DNA of 64,000 nucleotides from contig OY783209.1 in assembly GCA_963678705.1 (NCBI GenBank), positions 14,384,001-14,448,000 on the forward strand. The letters run 5' to 3'. Below are positions 21,131 to 33,439 of this stretch, piece by piece. Source of the DNA: Panorpa germanica. Lineage: Eukaryota > Arthropoda > Insecta > Mecoptera > Panorpidae. The notes beneath the pieces are model-generated. The model was not told the DNA's origin. It did no database searches and worked only from the letters and a program-made list of their open reading frames with translations. Numbering within the stretch: the first letter of the stretch is position 1; the number at the start of each line of letters is the position of its first letter. The translations under genes were made by a program, and so were the position numbers.

Positions 21131-21250
21131 TCTATAGGAGATTCTCCTTCAAAGAGCTCTGTAAGAGATTTTCCTTCAAAGAGTTTTATAAAAGATTTTC
21201 CTTCGGAGAGATCTATAAGAGATTCTGTTTCTAATTCGCAGAGTTGCTTA
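21131..21250. repeat. Four tandem 27-bp palindromic repeats in the polymerase gene
   Basis: Units with the theme GATTTTCCTTCGGAGAGATC encode ESLIDLSEG, KSFIKLFEG, KSLTELFEG and ESPIE. They are in frame, inside the exonuclease part of the polymerase and between CxxC motifs. Confidence 0.75.
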
Positions 21251-23330
21251 GCAGTTTTATAGATATTTTGACATTTTAAACATTTTATTTTATTTTCTCC
21301 ACACACTTCAAGTTTTGTTATACCTTCACATTTATTACATTTTTCAAAAAGGTTTTCACCTTTTCTTGATATTTTACAATTTGAGCAATATATTGAATCT
21401 TGTTTTGTTTCATATTCATTTACCAAAACTCGTTTTGATAAATATTTATAATTTTCAGTTGTATCAGCAAGTATTTTAATATTTTCAGCTTCTTTGCTCA
21501 ATTTTAAAATCCATTCAATAAATATTTTTGAATTATATTTTATATTATGTATTCCAATGGGTACAAAATTGGGTAATTTTAAATTTAAATTACAAGATTT
21601 ATGTGCGGCACCTCTAAATTTACCAGTTATGTGATCATGATCCCAAACTTAATTAGAAGGAAGACCTTCAAAATCTTTACCACAAATATGACAATTTGTT
21701 TGTGATTCAAATAATTTTATATCTTCTTCATTCCATTTCATAGGTTCATTTATTTTCTTTATTTTGTAATAATTTTTTGCCAAATCTGTTAAATCGTTAT
21801 TAAATGTTTTCATTATTATATTAGAGTCTTTTTCTCTTCTCAAAATAGTTTTTTCATTTGTAGTAAAACAATAACTATTTGGAATGTGTTTGGAAATAAT
21901 TTTTTTATTATTTATTTTATCTGAGGGAAAATCTTTAGATAATGTACATTCAAAATCTAATGTTGTAAAATAAGGGTGATATATTTCTGCTTTATTAGAT
22001 TTATAAAATAATTTGTATGTTTTTTCAGCAGGCATAATTATATTGCTAGTTGAGATTCCACAAATTTTTGTATGAGTATTATATTGTATAACAGTTTTAA
22101 ATCTCTTACTACATTTATTACAAATATAAAAACGAATATTACAATGATGAATTTTACCTTTTATTAAACTACTTAAATTTTTTATACCAACAAAATGATA
22201 AGTTAAATCACCATCATCATTAATCAATTCACTAAGGACTAATAAATTAACATGTGTTTTATCATAAGAAATATTCTTACTTCTATAGCCTAATATTATT
22301 TGTTCTTCTTCTTCTCTTCCCATTTTTATTAATTCATATAAATTAATTCAAATATTTAAAAATTGTTCATATTTTTCAATAATGTCTTGAGATAAAGCAA
22401 GGGGATATTCCATTTCTAATTCCTCATATCTTGTTATATTATATTTTGATGGTCTACAATTATCCCTATCTACTGAATTTAGTATACTTTCTAAAGCATA
22501 TTCAAAACATCTATTATCTTCCATTTCCTTACACTTAAATTGTCTAGTTCTAATATTTTTTACATTTATACAACATTTTTTATTTTTAATATATTGTGGT
22601 AAATCAATATATGATCCACCTTTTATTGGTTGAAATTTATCTCTATATAAAACAGAATATTTTACTTTTTAAATCTATATTTAGAGTTCTTTTCAGTCCA
22701 TTCATCAAATTTATTGTCAATTATATCTTCAATAACTTTAATTAATTTATGAATATCTTTTACATAACTTGAAATTTCTATAATGTCAGTACTAAATTTA
22801 TTTGTATGTGTATTTACTTCTTCTCCATCTTGATTTAATTCTACATACTCAATAAAAGTAGAAAGTTTAAACTTTATATATTTATATTTTTCAATTTGAA
22901 ATTTTATATAATTCGTTAATGGTTTTCTGATTTCTTCAAAATGTATATTAATATCTTCATTATTTTTTTAAATAAAATATTTATCACTTATTATTCCATT
23001 AAACGCTCTATTTGGTTTTAATTCTAATTCTTTAATCAATCTCTTTCTTTCTAAATTCTTTTCAAAATCTGTTGGTTTGGGAAATATATCTTCATCATCA
23101 TCTTTGATACTTCAAAATGGGGGTAAATATGGTTTTTCTATTGTAAATGAGATATCAACATTTTGAAATGGTGGTATATATTCTTCTTTTGTATTAATAA
23201 TATTATATCTCATTATTGGATTGATTAGTTGTGCTTTTCTTAACTGAGATACTCCTCGAATTTTATTATCTCTGCAATATTGTTTTAATTGAAGCATAGT
23301 TTGAGTTTGAAATTGGTTTCTTATATAATC

Positions 23331-23649
23331 CATTTAATAGAAAAAAAATTATTCAGTATTTTGTGAATATGGTAAAACACGATATATTATCATTTTTGGA
23401 GCACTATAATGCAGAATCTCTAGAAGTCTAAATATATGTCAATATTTTGATAAATGTTATTAATTATTGTAATTTTTTAAAAATATTTAATATTTTTAAA
23501 CTATTTGGTTATATATAACAATTATTGCAATTTTTTATAAATATCTAATATTTTCAAAATATTTGGTTATATATAACAATTTATTAAATTTTTAGGTGTC
23601 AAATCAATCAAATCTGAGTTTGCGTTAGGTTCCCTTTTTTTATATAATA

Positions 23650-23660
<11 letters not shown>
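23331..23660 (-). repeat. Polinton right terminal inverted repeat
   Basis: Inverted copy of 8931-9259, ending internally at the ATG of the polymerase gene and externally in an AT-rich stretch that merges with a (TA)n microsatellite. Differences from the left TIR are few (for example GGGAACC for GGGGACC). Confidence 0.92.

Positions 23661-23699
<39 letters not shown>
23651..23699. repeat. (TA)n microsatellite
   Basis: Simple TA repeat between the Polinton right end and the 5' end of Helitron B. Confidence 0.95.
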
Positions 23700-23700
<1 letters not shown>

Positions 23701-23709
23701 CTATATATA

Positions 23710-26700
23710 TCCGGTAACAAAATCGTATATGGTATCTTCTAAACGGCGCCTACAAAGTTTTTTAAATTTTGATATTATGTGATAGACGAATTTCTAAGAC
23801 TTTCTACGTCCCTGAATTTTTCCCTGAATTTTCGTGGAAAAACTGAAAAATTCGAAAAAATACTTTTGCAAATCTCTGACGAACTACAAAAGATAGAAAA
23901 CTAAAATTTGGTATGTGTATTAAGATCATAATTGTGCACATTTGTCAATAGTTGGAAATTTGAAAATTTGGGGCAATGTTAGAATAGAGTTAGGACGTTT
24001 AAATTTAATATGTAGGCTCGCTGTAGACAGTTATTAATGAAAAAAAATAAACAGCCCCACATTTCCAGTGGCGGCGGGAGATGAGACAGTAAAAGCTAGA
24101 AATATTAAAATAGGAGTATTTAAACTTAAGGTATGTATTGAGACACTTGCCAATAATTGGATTACCAAATTTTTAATTCAGTAGCGGCGTGATTTTTTGT
24201 AGGCAATGTCGCAACAGAGCTAGAACGTTGATATTTGGAATATGGGCCCTATATAGAGTGTCATTAAAGACAAACTATAAAAAACTGCAATTTTCCAATG
24301 GCGGCAGGCGCGGGGGCCCAAAAACCAGAAATATGAAATATATAGAGATGAAAGGGTATAGTTTAGAATATATGTTCTTAGATACAAACAAAATAGATCC
24401 CTGTGCTAAAAGTTGACAAACTTGTACAGTAGCGGAGGTATGTGGGGGGTACTAATGCCAAAATATAAATACAAAGCTGAAATTTAGTATACAGATATAG
24501 ATTGACATATTAATAACAAAAATATAAGGAAACAATATTTTCTAATGTGTAGCAATAGAGCAGCAGATAATAAACCGAGTATAATAACAATGTAGGGGTA
24601 CAAAAGTGATATTTTGCATGTAGAATACTAAAAAGAAGAAAATAGTTGTCTATATGATAGATATTCAAATTTCATCCAGTAGTAGATTTGGATTGATATT
24701 TGGTGCATTTGTGGGCAAAGTGCTACGAAATCGGACGGGAGGAAGAGGGAAATTAAAATGGTTTACAGTGAAATGAGTAAAAATAAAATTTAACATGCAT
24801 TTATCTTATCGAGCCATTATTTAAAAATGAAATTTGGTATAAAGGTTTGTTAACCTTCTTAACCAAATATCCTTTATTGTTATAAATGATGAATTTGGAA
24901 AATTAATTGTATAGAGATTGGTACTCAGGGTGGTGGAAGCGCAGTAATCCTAATTTAGAGGAAAAAACCAGAAATATCAAATATATGGGGATGAAAGGCT
25001 ATAATTTAGTATATGTGTCTTGGGTACAACCAAAATTGATTCCTGTGCCTACTTTGACAAATTTAGTTTATTGGCGGAAATTATTTTCAGCACTAATAGT
25101 ATAATATAAATACAAAACTGAAATTTAGTATGCAGATATAGATAGATATATTAATAACGAAAATAAAAAAAATTACATTACCTAAGTGTAACATTAGGGT
25201 AGGAGGTGATAAACCGAATATAAGAAGAATATACAGGTACGACGATGATAATTTGCATGTTGAATATTAAATAGAAGTAAAATAGTTCTCTTTGTGTTGG
25301 ACATGTTCAAAATACATTCAGTAGCAGAATTAGAATAATATTTGGTGCGTTTGTAGGCAGAGTTCAATCTCTTTATTTTAAGTATGTTTATTAGTTGTAA
25401 ATAATAAGTTATGAATTATGTATTGCAAATGTTTATATGTGTATACATTTTTTTTAGTGCTAATAACTTCTTAAAGTTGATGCAATAAAAATAAATATTA
25501 AAAAAAAATTACATATAATATAAAATTAAGTTGAAAGGGGTTGCGTCTGGAGGCAGAACACTACGGATCCGGATGGCAAGCGATGGAGGAAAGGGGTGGG
25601 TAATAGTCCAAAATGTGGAAAAAGTAAAATTAAGACTAAGTATTGAGACTCTAATTATACATATTTTAGTAGCGGTGCAAAATTTGTAAATATTCGGGAA
25701 GTTTATGCTTTGCCAAACCTACAATTTTTAAATTCAATTTGTGGGGTTCTTTATAAACGGTGATTTAAAATAGCTATAGAAAATGTTGAGTACAAGCAAA
25801 ATAGATTACTTTGATTAAAATTTGACAATTTTACTTCAGCGGCGGTATGTTTGTTTATAGTGCAGTAAAAATTACTTGAATGAATTTTTGGAGTATTGAA
25901 GTGGAAGTATAGTATATTAGTGGGGCGAGAGGGATGGGGCGCCGAGGTAAAAGAATAGTCCGAGATGCTCGAAGCAGGGGTGATGGAGGAAAGCAACTAT
26001 ATGAGTTAGGGACGTTGCAGATGGATGGATAGGGACGGTGAATTATAATTAAATTAAAAGTGCCAAAATGGAAACGATAGGGGCCACAGTGCTAAGGAGC
26101 GATTAGGAGCGTGGCGCTTGGTATTGTTCATTACAGAATGTAATTAATGTATTTGGTAGGTTTAGAGTGAAATGGGTAAAATATAATTTAACAAGCATTT
26201 ATATATATTTATTTTTAATTTAACTTCTTAAAAATAATGTGCATACAAGGTTGAAATTTAGTATGTAGGATAGCAGTAAAGTATTAATTTTGAAAATTAA
26301 TTTCTAAAGACATTGGGGTTGTAGCGAGGCAGAAGCGTAGAAATATTTAATTCGAATAACGTATTGGCACGGGAGACAGTACTCCCGCCAAGTGGCGACG
26401 GCGCTCAGTGCAGGAGGGATAGAGGATTGCTGAGCGTGTGCCGCGGTACTGTAAGTTGGCGTCTGAAGTGTAGGTGCAACGAAATTAAATTAAAATTACG
26501 GTAATAATAGAACTAATAGGCTGTCGTTGGTGGTACTGAATATTGTTCAATACAGTGTTTCATTAGAATAAATGGTATTATCAGATGGAAGTGGATAAAG
26601 ATAAATTAAAAAAAGCTCTATATGTTAGATATTCAAATTAGATCCCGTAGTAAAATTGGATTTTTATTTTGTGCGTTTGTAGTTCTACTAAATCGGGTGC

Positions 26701-28027
26701 TGGTAGGTGGGGAAGAAGAATATAGTCAATAGCTCCAAATATCAAATTAAAAAATTGAAAACTGTGTATGTGCATATTTGCAAAAAAAAACTGAACCTCA
26801 GTAGTGGCGTAAATTTAAGGAAGCTCAGTTTTGAAATTTCGGTCATTTATAAAAATAGAGGTAAATAAAGGTTATACAGGTAGAGAGAATTGTTACGAGC
26901 AAAATAGATTGCTACGCCTAAAATTTGACAATTTTATTTCAGGAGCGAGGATTAATGGAGAGACTAATATTATATCGTAAATATAAATACAAAAATTAGA
27001 ACATAATTTATTTAATTATCATTAATTATGTAAATAAATTGCTGTAATATAGAATTGGTTGTGCCTGATTGGTGGAGAGGGTAGCGCTGGAGTTCAGTAC
27101 TAGTGGCGATAGATTATAATGGCTCTGGGAGGTTGCAGAATATGTGCTTTGGTGCTGGAAGTGTGGGCGGCGGTGCATGGGGATTAAATCGAAAGTGCAA
27201 TAACGGGAAGGATAAGGGCTAGAGATGAGATTATTAAAAGTGAACCGCTGAGCTTTCTTAAAAACATAAATGAATTGATGTATTTAGTAGGTTTACATTG
27301 AAATGAGTGAAAATTAATTTGATCAAGCATTTATCTTTTCGAATAATTATTAAAAAATAATGTACTTCTAAGGATGAAATTTAGTATGTAGGTTGCCAGG
27401 TTTAGTATGTATGTAGGTAGGATTATTTAATGATTGCGCGAAAACGGGGGCGATAGGAAAGTGCCCTAATGAGCGATGATGCTCACGTGGGCTGTGATGT
27501 TGCAAGTGGGCGCATTGTGGCAGAGGTACAAAGGAATACAATTAAAAGTGCGAGAATAATAAAGGGCATGGAGCAAAGAGGTGATGATTGGTGTTTAGGG
27601 GCAAGGCAGTGGACATTGTTCAATACTGTGCTTGATTAGGGTTAATGATAACTTTACGCAGGAAGGAGGAAGCGAAGGATTATTTAATTATAGCGCTAAA
27701 ACGGGGGCACTGTGAAAGAACTCTAAGGACCGACGATGCTCAGGGAAGAAGCGATGCAGAGTGCTGAAGGAAGGAGGCGCCCCATGGCGGAAGTTTAGAA
27801 GAATCAAATTAAAAGTTCGGAAACGTAAGAGAGCATGGAGCCAAGAGGTGATGATTAGGGCTTATGTGCGGGGGCACTGGAAACTGGTCAATACAGTGGT
27901 TTATTACTGTAAATGAAAGAATTATAACAAAATAGGCAAACATACATTTAAAAAATGATATATTTTAACGAAAATTACTTAAAAATAATATTTTGCTATT
28001 TTCAATGGCGAAGTGGCGAAGCGCTAG
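23710..28027 (+). mobile_element. Non-autonomous Helitron, copy B (complete)
   Basis: A complete 4.3 kb copy. The 5' end TCCGGTAACAAAATCG follows an A, and the 3' end is GCGCTAG followed by T. The same 5' end opens copy C at 28123. No Rep/helicase or other gene is visible; the small ORFs are non-conserved. Internal content is the same array of diverged units as in copies A and C, with small deletions relative to them. The terminal hairpin is damaged (GGCGAAGTGGCGAAGCG). Confidence 0.82.
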
Positions 28028-29991
28028 TCTTACTATTATAATGTTTGTAATGTTGCAATTTAACATGGAAAACTCATAAGAACTCATAGATATTTATATA
28101 TATATTTATATATATATATATTTCCGGTAACAAAATCGTATATGGTATCTTCTAAACGGCGCCTACAAAGTTTTTTAAATTTTGATATTATGAAAAGGAC
28201 GAACTTCTAAGACTTTCTACGTCCCTAAATTTTTCCCTGAATTTTCCTGGAAAAAATTATTCTGGAAAAACTGGAAAATTCGAAAAAATACTTTTGCAAA
28301 TATCTGACGAACTAGAAAAGATAGAAAACTGAAATTTGGTATGTGCATTGAGATCACAATTGTACACATTTGCCAATAGTTGGACATTTGAAATTTAAGT
28401 TCAGTAGCGGTGCGAATTTCTGGGGGCATTGTTAAAATAGAGTTAGGACGTTCAAATTTAATATGTATGTTCGCTGTAGATAGTAATTAATGAAAAAAAT
28501 AAACAGCCCCACATTTTTAGTGGCGGCGGGAGTTGAGACAGTAAAGGCCAGAAATATTAAAAAAGTAGCATTGAAACTTAGGGTATGTATTGAGACACTA
28601 ATTGTGCATGGTTGCCAATAATTGGATTACCAAAATTTTAATTCAGTAGCGGCGTGATTTTTCAGCCGCAATGTCGCAACAGAGCTAGAACGTTGATATT
28701 TGGAACGTGGGCCCTATATAGAGTGTCATAAAAGACAAACTATAGAAAATTGCTACTTTCCAGAGGAAGCGGGCGCTGGGAGCCAGAACCAGAAATATGA
28801 AATATATAGAGATGAAAGGCTATTGTTTAGAATATATGTTCTTAGATACAAATAAAATAGATCCCCGTGTTAAAATTTGATAAACTTGTTCAGTAGCGCA
28901 GGTATGTGGGAGGCACTAATGCTAAAATATAAATACAAAGCTGAAATTTAGTATGCAGATATAGATTGACATATTAATAACGAAAATATGAAGAAACTAC
29001 ATTTTCTTATTTGTAGTATTGGAGTAGGGGGTGATAAACAGAATATAATAACCATGTAAAGGTACAAAAATGATATTTTGCATGTAGAATACTAAATAGA
29101 AAAAAATAGTTGTCCATATGTTAGATATTCAAATTTCATTCAGTAGCAGATTTGGATTGATATTTGGTGACTTTTTAGGCAAAGTGCTACGAAATCGGAA
29201 AATTATGTATGTGCATTGTGCATATTTGCCATAATTGCGAAAAAAATTAACCTCAGTAGCGGCGCGAATTTGGGGCAAGTGATGGTAAGAACAGCTTTGC
29301 AATAGAGCTCAATTTTAAAATTTAGTATGTGGAGAGTCCCTATAAACGGCCATATATAAAAGGCAGTGAGAATATTTGGTACGAGCAAAATAAATTTCTA
29401 TGACTAAATTTTGACAATTTTACTTCAGTAGCGAGGATAAATGGGGAGACTAATATTATATCGTAAATATAAATATGAAAAATAGAATGTAGGTTTACAG
29501 TGAAGCATTAAATATGTAAATGAATGGCTGTAGTATCGAATTGAAAGTGCTTCAGCGAGAAGGTGGAGGCCTGGGGGTCAATACGCTAAGTAGGGGTGCT
29601 ATAAGGAAGGTAGCTTCTCTGCAAGAGATGAGTCGTTGTGTTTGAAGTTTGGGTGGCGGTGCAGAGGGATTAAATCGAAAGTGCAAGAACGGAAACGAAA
29701 ACGGCTAAAGTGGTAAGTAGCGGAGGGCGCTGTGGTTAGGGATAATTATCGAGCCATTATTTTAAAATGAAATTTGGTATGTAGGTTAACAGTAAAGAAT
29801 AAATTTGGCAAATTAATTATTTAGAGATTGGTACACAGAGTGGTTCAAGTGCAGTAATCCTAATTAAGGGGAAAAAATTGAAAATTCTAAATTTCCTGTG
29901 GCGGTGGGAGTTTTTTTTTTTTTTTTAATATAGTTTCTCGGGCTTCATAGGCACGTAGCCTTTTATCGCCTCTAATATATTCTGCTCCTTC

Positions 29992-32900
29992 TTATACTTT
30001 GTATCCCGATAACAAGAATGATCTATTCATGGCTACTGCTGTTATAAATTTTGGTTTCTCAATTAAAAAGGCGGTGTTAACAGGAAGCGTCTGCGAAGTC
30101 TGTAGCACCGCCCGTTGTAGTCCATTTCTTGCCATTGCTGTATTTTTACATTGCCACAGAATGTGGTCAGGGTCTGCCTCTTCTTCACCACATTCGCATT
30201 TAGAGTTTGGAATGATTTTGTTTCTTGCTAGATGTTTCGGAGCTCCAGTACGATTTATTCTTAGTCTTGAGGTCATTGTAATTAATCTTTTTGGCCATTT
30301 TAGTTTGGCAAACCATGGCTTACGTCTCAGTATTGGTTGTATTATATAAAATTCTCTACCTTTATCAGAATTATCCCACTTGTCTTGCCAATTTTTATTT
30401 CATTTTTTTCCTATTCTGCTTTCATGTCTGATTTTATAAAAAATGAAATATATTTATCACAGGAAGTAGCTACCTTGGCCATTTGATCAGCTTTTTCATT
30501 TCCCTTAATTCCCTTATGTGACGGTATCCAAATTAGTTTAATATTTCAGCCCTTATCTATTTCCCTATTTATTTTTTCTTTGACATAATAAATTTTGTTG
30601 TCTAATTTTGTATTGATTCCCTTACTGCTTAACGACTGTATGACTGATAACGAGTGAGATAATTTTAAGGTGTTGTCTCTGTCATCAGTAATGATTTGAT
30701 CCACAGCTAGATCTATGGCACATAACTCAGCTGTATATATGAATGCTTGATTATGAAGCTTGTAAATTCTGCTATTGTTAATATCTACTACTGCTGCACC
30801 CACTCCATCTGCTACTTTTGAGCCGTCAGTATATAATTTTGTATAATTCGGCAATTGTTGCTCCAATTTTTGTTGTAAGTCTATAGTTATTAGCTCAGGT
30901 AATATGTTACTCATATTTAGCTCCTTGCCAATAGTTATATTTGCAGGAGTTCCTCTACCTGAGTAATAATAATCTAATTCGAAAATTGGTATTTCTACTG
31001 GGGTTCCACTTTCTGTCCATTTCCTTTTTTCATTTATCCAAATTGCATTAAGCTCATGACTTCTTGAACCTGTTCTTGACAATTCGTTAAGTTCGTCACT
31101 TATTAATGTGTTATTTGTCATTAAAGCGCTAGCCATAAAGTAAGACGGTTTCTTTATCCATCTTTCTTTTAATGGTGGCATACAAGCCTCTGCTAGTAAT
31201 GAAAGGGTATGAGTTGTACAGATAGCTCCTAATACTATTCTTAAAGCTTTATATTGCAATTTTTCAAGTGATTCTATTGTATTCTTTTTACACATTATTA
31301 GTACCTCTGCACCATACTCCAAATGAGGGCGGACTAATGATTTATATAAATTTAGTAGCGAAGATGTATTTAGTCCCCATCTTTGTCCAGCAAATATTTT
31401 GAGTATATTGATTGCAGGTTCAGCTTTCTTTTTAATATTGAGTATTATTGATTTTTCGGATTTATTTGTGGAAAATGGAAATCCTAAGTATATATAATTA
31501 TTTGTGTATTCCAATTTTTGTTTACTTAGAGTTATTATAGGTGGCTGAGATATTTTTGAACTCATGTTAAAAATCATTAGTTTAGATTTTTCGGTTGATG
31601 CTTCTAAACAAGCATCATTAAGCCATTTTTCTAAGTTATTTACAGTCTTTTGCATTTGTTTTCCAGTCCCCTCTATAGTATTTTTTTGTGATAAGAAAAC
31701 TAAGTCCTCCACATATGATATCCATGATATTGTTGGGTTGAGATACGGTTTTATTGATCTAACCATCATATTAAAGAGAAGAGGACTTAGTGCTGAGCCT
31801 TGTGGAATGCCTTTGGAACATATTCTCCAGTCCGATAATAATCCATTAAACCATAGTTGAGTTTTCCTGCCACTTAGTAAATTCTTTAGTATATTATTTA
31901 TTAGTCTCGGTACTCCTATTACATATAATTGCCTTAATAAAAAATTGATGTTTACATTATCGAAAGCTGCTTTGATATCTACAAAACAGGCCATTGATAC
32001 GTTGCCTTTGTTTTCTCCTGCTTCAATTTAAGCTGATAATGCAACTATGCCATCCCTGGTACTTCTACCTCTTCTACAGCCTAAAATTTGCTTTGGTATT
32101 AACGACTTAGAATCTAACCAATGCTCTAATCTCGTTTTTAATATTTTCTCAAAGACTTTTCTGCAGCAACTAATGAGAGTTATAGGTTTATATGAGGTTG
32201 GTTGATTTACTGGCTTATCTATTTTTAATATTGGAACAATCAGAGTATTTTTCCAGGACTCAGGAATTAGTTCTCCTTCCAAACTTTTATTGTATATGTT
32301 TAATAATAACTTTTTAGCGATTGATGGGAGATGGCCTAACATTTCATATGATATTCCATCTGGACCAGGCGTGTTTGTTTTCGTCATTATAAGGTGAGAT
32401 TGTAGCTCCCACATTTCTACTTCTTTAATCATTATTTTACTAGAGTCGTCTTGAGTGACTCCATATAGTACGCTTTCTTGCTCAGGTACCCTGGGCGGTG
32501 CTATTACTTGTGAAAGTTTACATAACAAGTCCTCACTGTTAGGTGAAATTGTTTTCGTGCATTTTCCTGAACCTCTCATCCTATTAATTCAATTGTGTCA
32601 ATTAGACAACTATACTTTTTTTCCAGCGTTGTATTGGACTAAATTTGGTTTGCCAATAAGTCTGCTTTTATTTGGTTAGAGAAATTGTCCCAGTCGATTG
32701 TATTTAGTACAATATTTAATTTAAATCTTTCTTTGCCTCTGCTTGATTGACCAATTTGTGCCCCATTCATAAGTATAATGGCGTGATCTAAACCTAATTG
32801 ATCCTCCATTACGTTCCATGAAAGTTGGCTACCAAGAGATGGAGTTGCCCATGATAAATCAATTGCTGACTGGATGTTCCTGAATGGATGTCGATTTGAG

Positions 32901-33408
32901 TAGGAGAACCATCATTAAGAAACATCATGTTATTATTGTCCATCACCTGACATATAATTTTACCCCTTGGACAGTCATAGGTGTTTCCCCAAGCAATGGC
33001 TTTAGCAATCCAGTCACCTAGAATTAGCCTTGGTTCTGGAATAGATCTTAATATTGTATTCAATATTCCTGTAGTAATAGATGCTGTTGCTGGGGCATAA
33101 AGAGATACAACATTAATATGCCCATCACCCCATTTAATTTTTGCTCCTATAATCTCAATATCCCCTAAAAGAGGAATTAGAATTCTGTCAATAAAAATGT
33201 TGTGGTTTATTACTAGAGCAACGTTGTTATTTCTATCTGCTCTTACTAGTTCCATACTTCTCCATTTGATTTTATAAGATGGATCAAGCCAGGTTTCCGA
33301 GAGTGCGATTACTTCAATAGTATTTTCAAAAACTATTTGCTTTAGATTTATCAATTTGGATTTTAAGCTGCGGCAGTTCCATTGCATTATACAAGTATTT
33401 TTATACAA
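29992..33408 (-). pseudogene. I-type LINE ORF2: endonuclease, RT, RNase H, Cys/His tail
   Basis: The endonuclease opens the ORF (IMQWNCRSLKSKL, IALSETWLDP; 32809-33408). RT segments lie at 32028-32579 (TPGPDGISYEMLGHLP, KPITLISCCRKVFEKIL) and 30546-31994 (CFVDIKAAFDNV, GIPQGSALSPLLFN). The usual catalytic FADD position reads WISYVEDLVF, that is YVED. RNase H follows with LYTDGSKVADGVGAAV and YTAELCAIDLAV. The C-terminal zinc motif CECGEEEADPDHILWQC lies at 29992-30276. At least four frame changes or stops make it inactive. Confidence 0.87.
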
Positions 33409-33439
33409 TATTTATTATGTTTGTTAACTAACATTTGTA

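Larger units (their letters stand above)
18937..23333 (-). pseudogene. Protein-primed DNA polymerase B with SAP-like N-terminus
   Basis: The replication gene of the element, about 1,460 codons across several frames. The N-terminus has a SAP-like helix pair (MLQLKQYCRDNKIRGVSQLR). Then come FEEIRKPLTNYIKF, a cysteine-containing region (CNKCSKRFKTVIQYNTHTKIC), exonuclease motif I (TTLDFECTL), the zinc loop HDHITGKFRGAAHKSCN, motif A ([15 protein letters not shown]), motif B (KLMNNSVYGK) and motif C (LLSTDTDSF). The longest intact pieces are 21649-22323, 20212-21501, 19488-20087 and 18937-19488. Between exonuclease motifs lies an extra block rich in CxxC pairs plus palindromic repeats. Stops and shifts occur at about 23112, 22970, 22345, 21650, 20215, 20090 and 19490. 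It starts at the inner edge of the right TIR (TATTAAATGG). Confidence 0.87.
8931..23660. mobile_element. Polinton/Maverick (adintovirus-like) endogenous element
   Basis: A 14.7 kb element bounded by terminal inverted repeats of about 330 bp. It carries the Polinton hallmark set: protein-primed DNA polymerase B, retrovirus-like integrase, adenain-like protease, FtsK/HerA-type packaging ATPase, double jelly-roll major capsid and a penton-like minor capsid protein. It adds a PLA2-domain protein, a pX-like peptide and a matrix metalloproteinase. Eleven genes lie on the minus strand and one on the plus strand, all reading inward from the ends. Both ends abut TA-rich DNA, so the expected 6-bp target duplication cannot be read. 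It sits between Helitron A and Helitron B. Coding breaks indicate an old, non-functional copy. Confidence 0.93.

Noticed and set aside
18797..21250. Regular 27-bp repeats as a CRISPR-like array.
   Set aside because: There are no spacers, units are translated in frame and diverged, and the host is a eukaryote.
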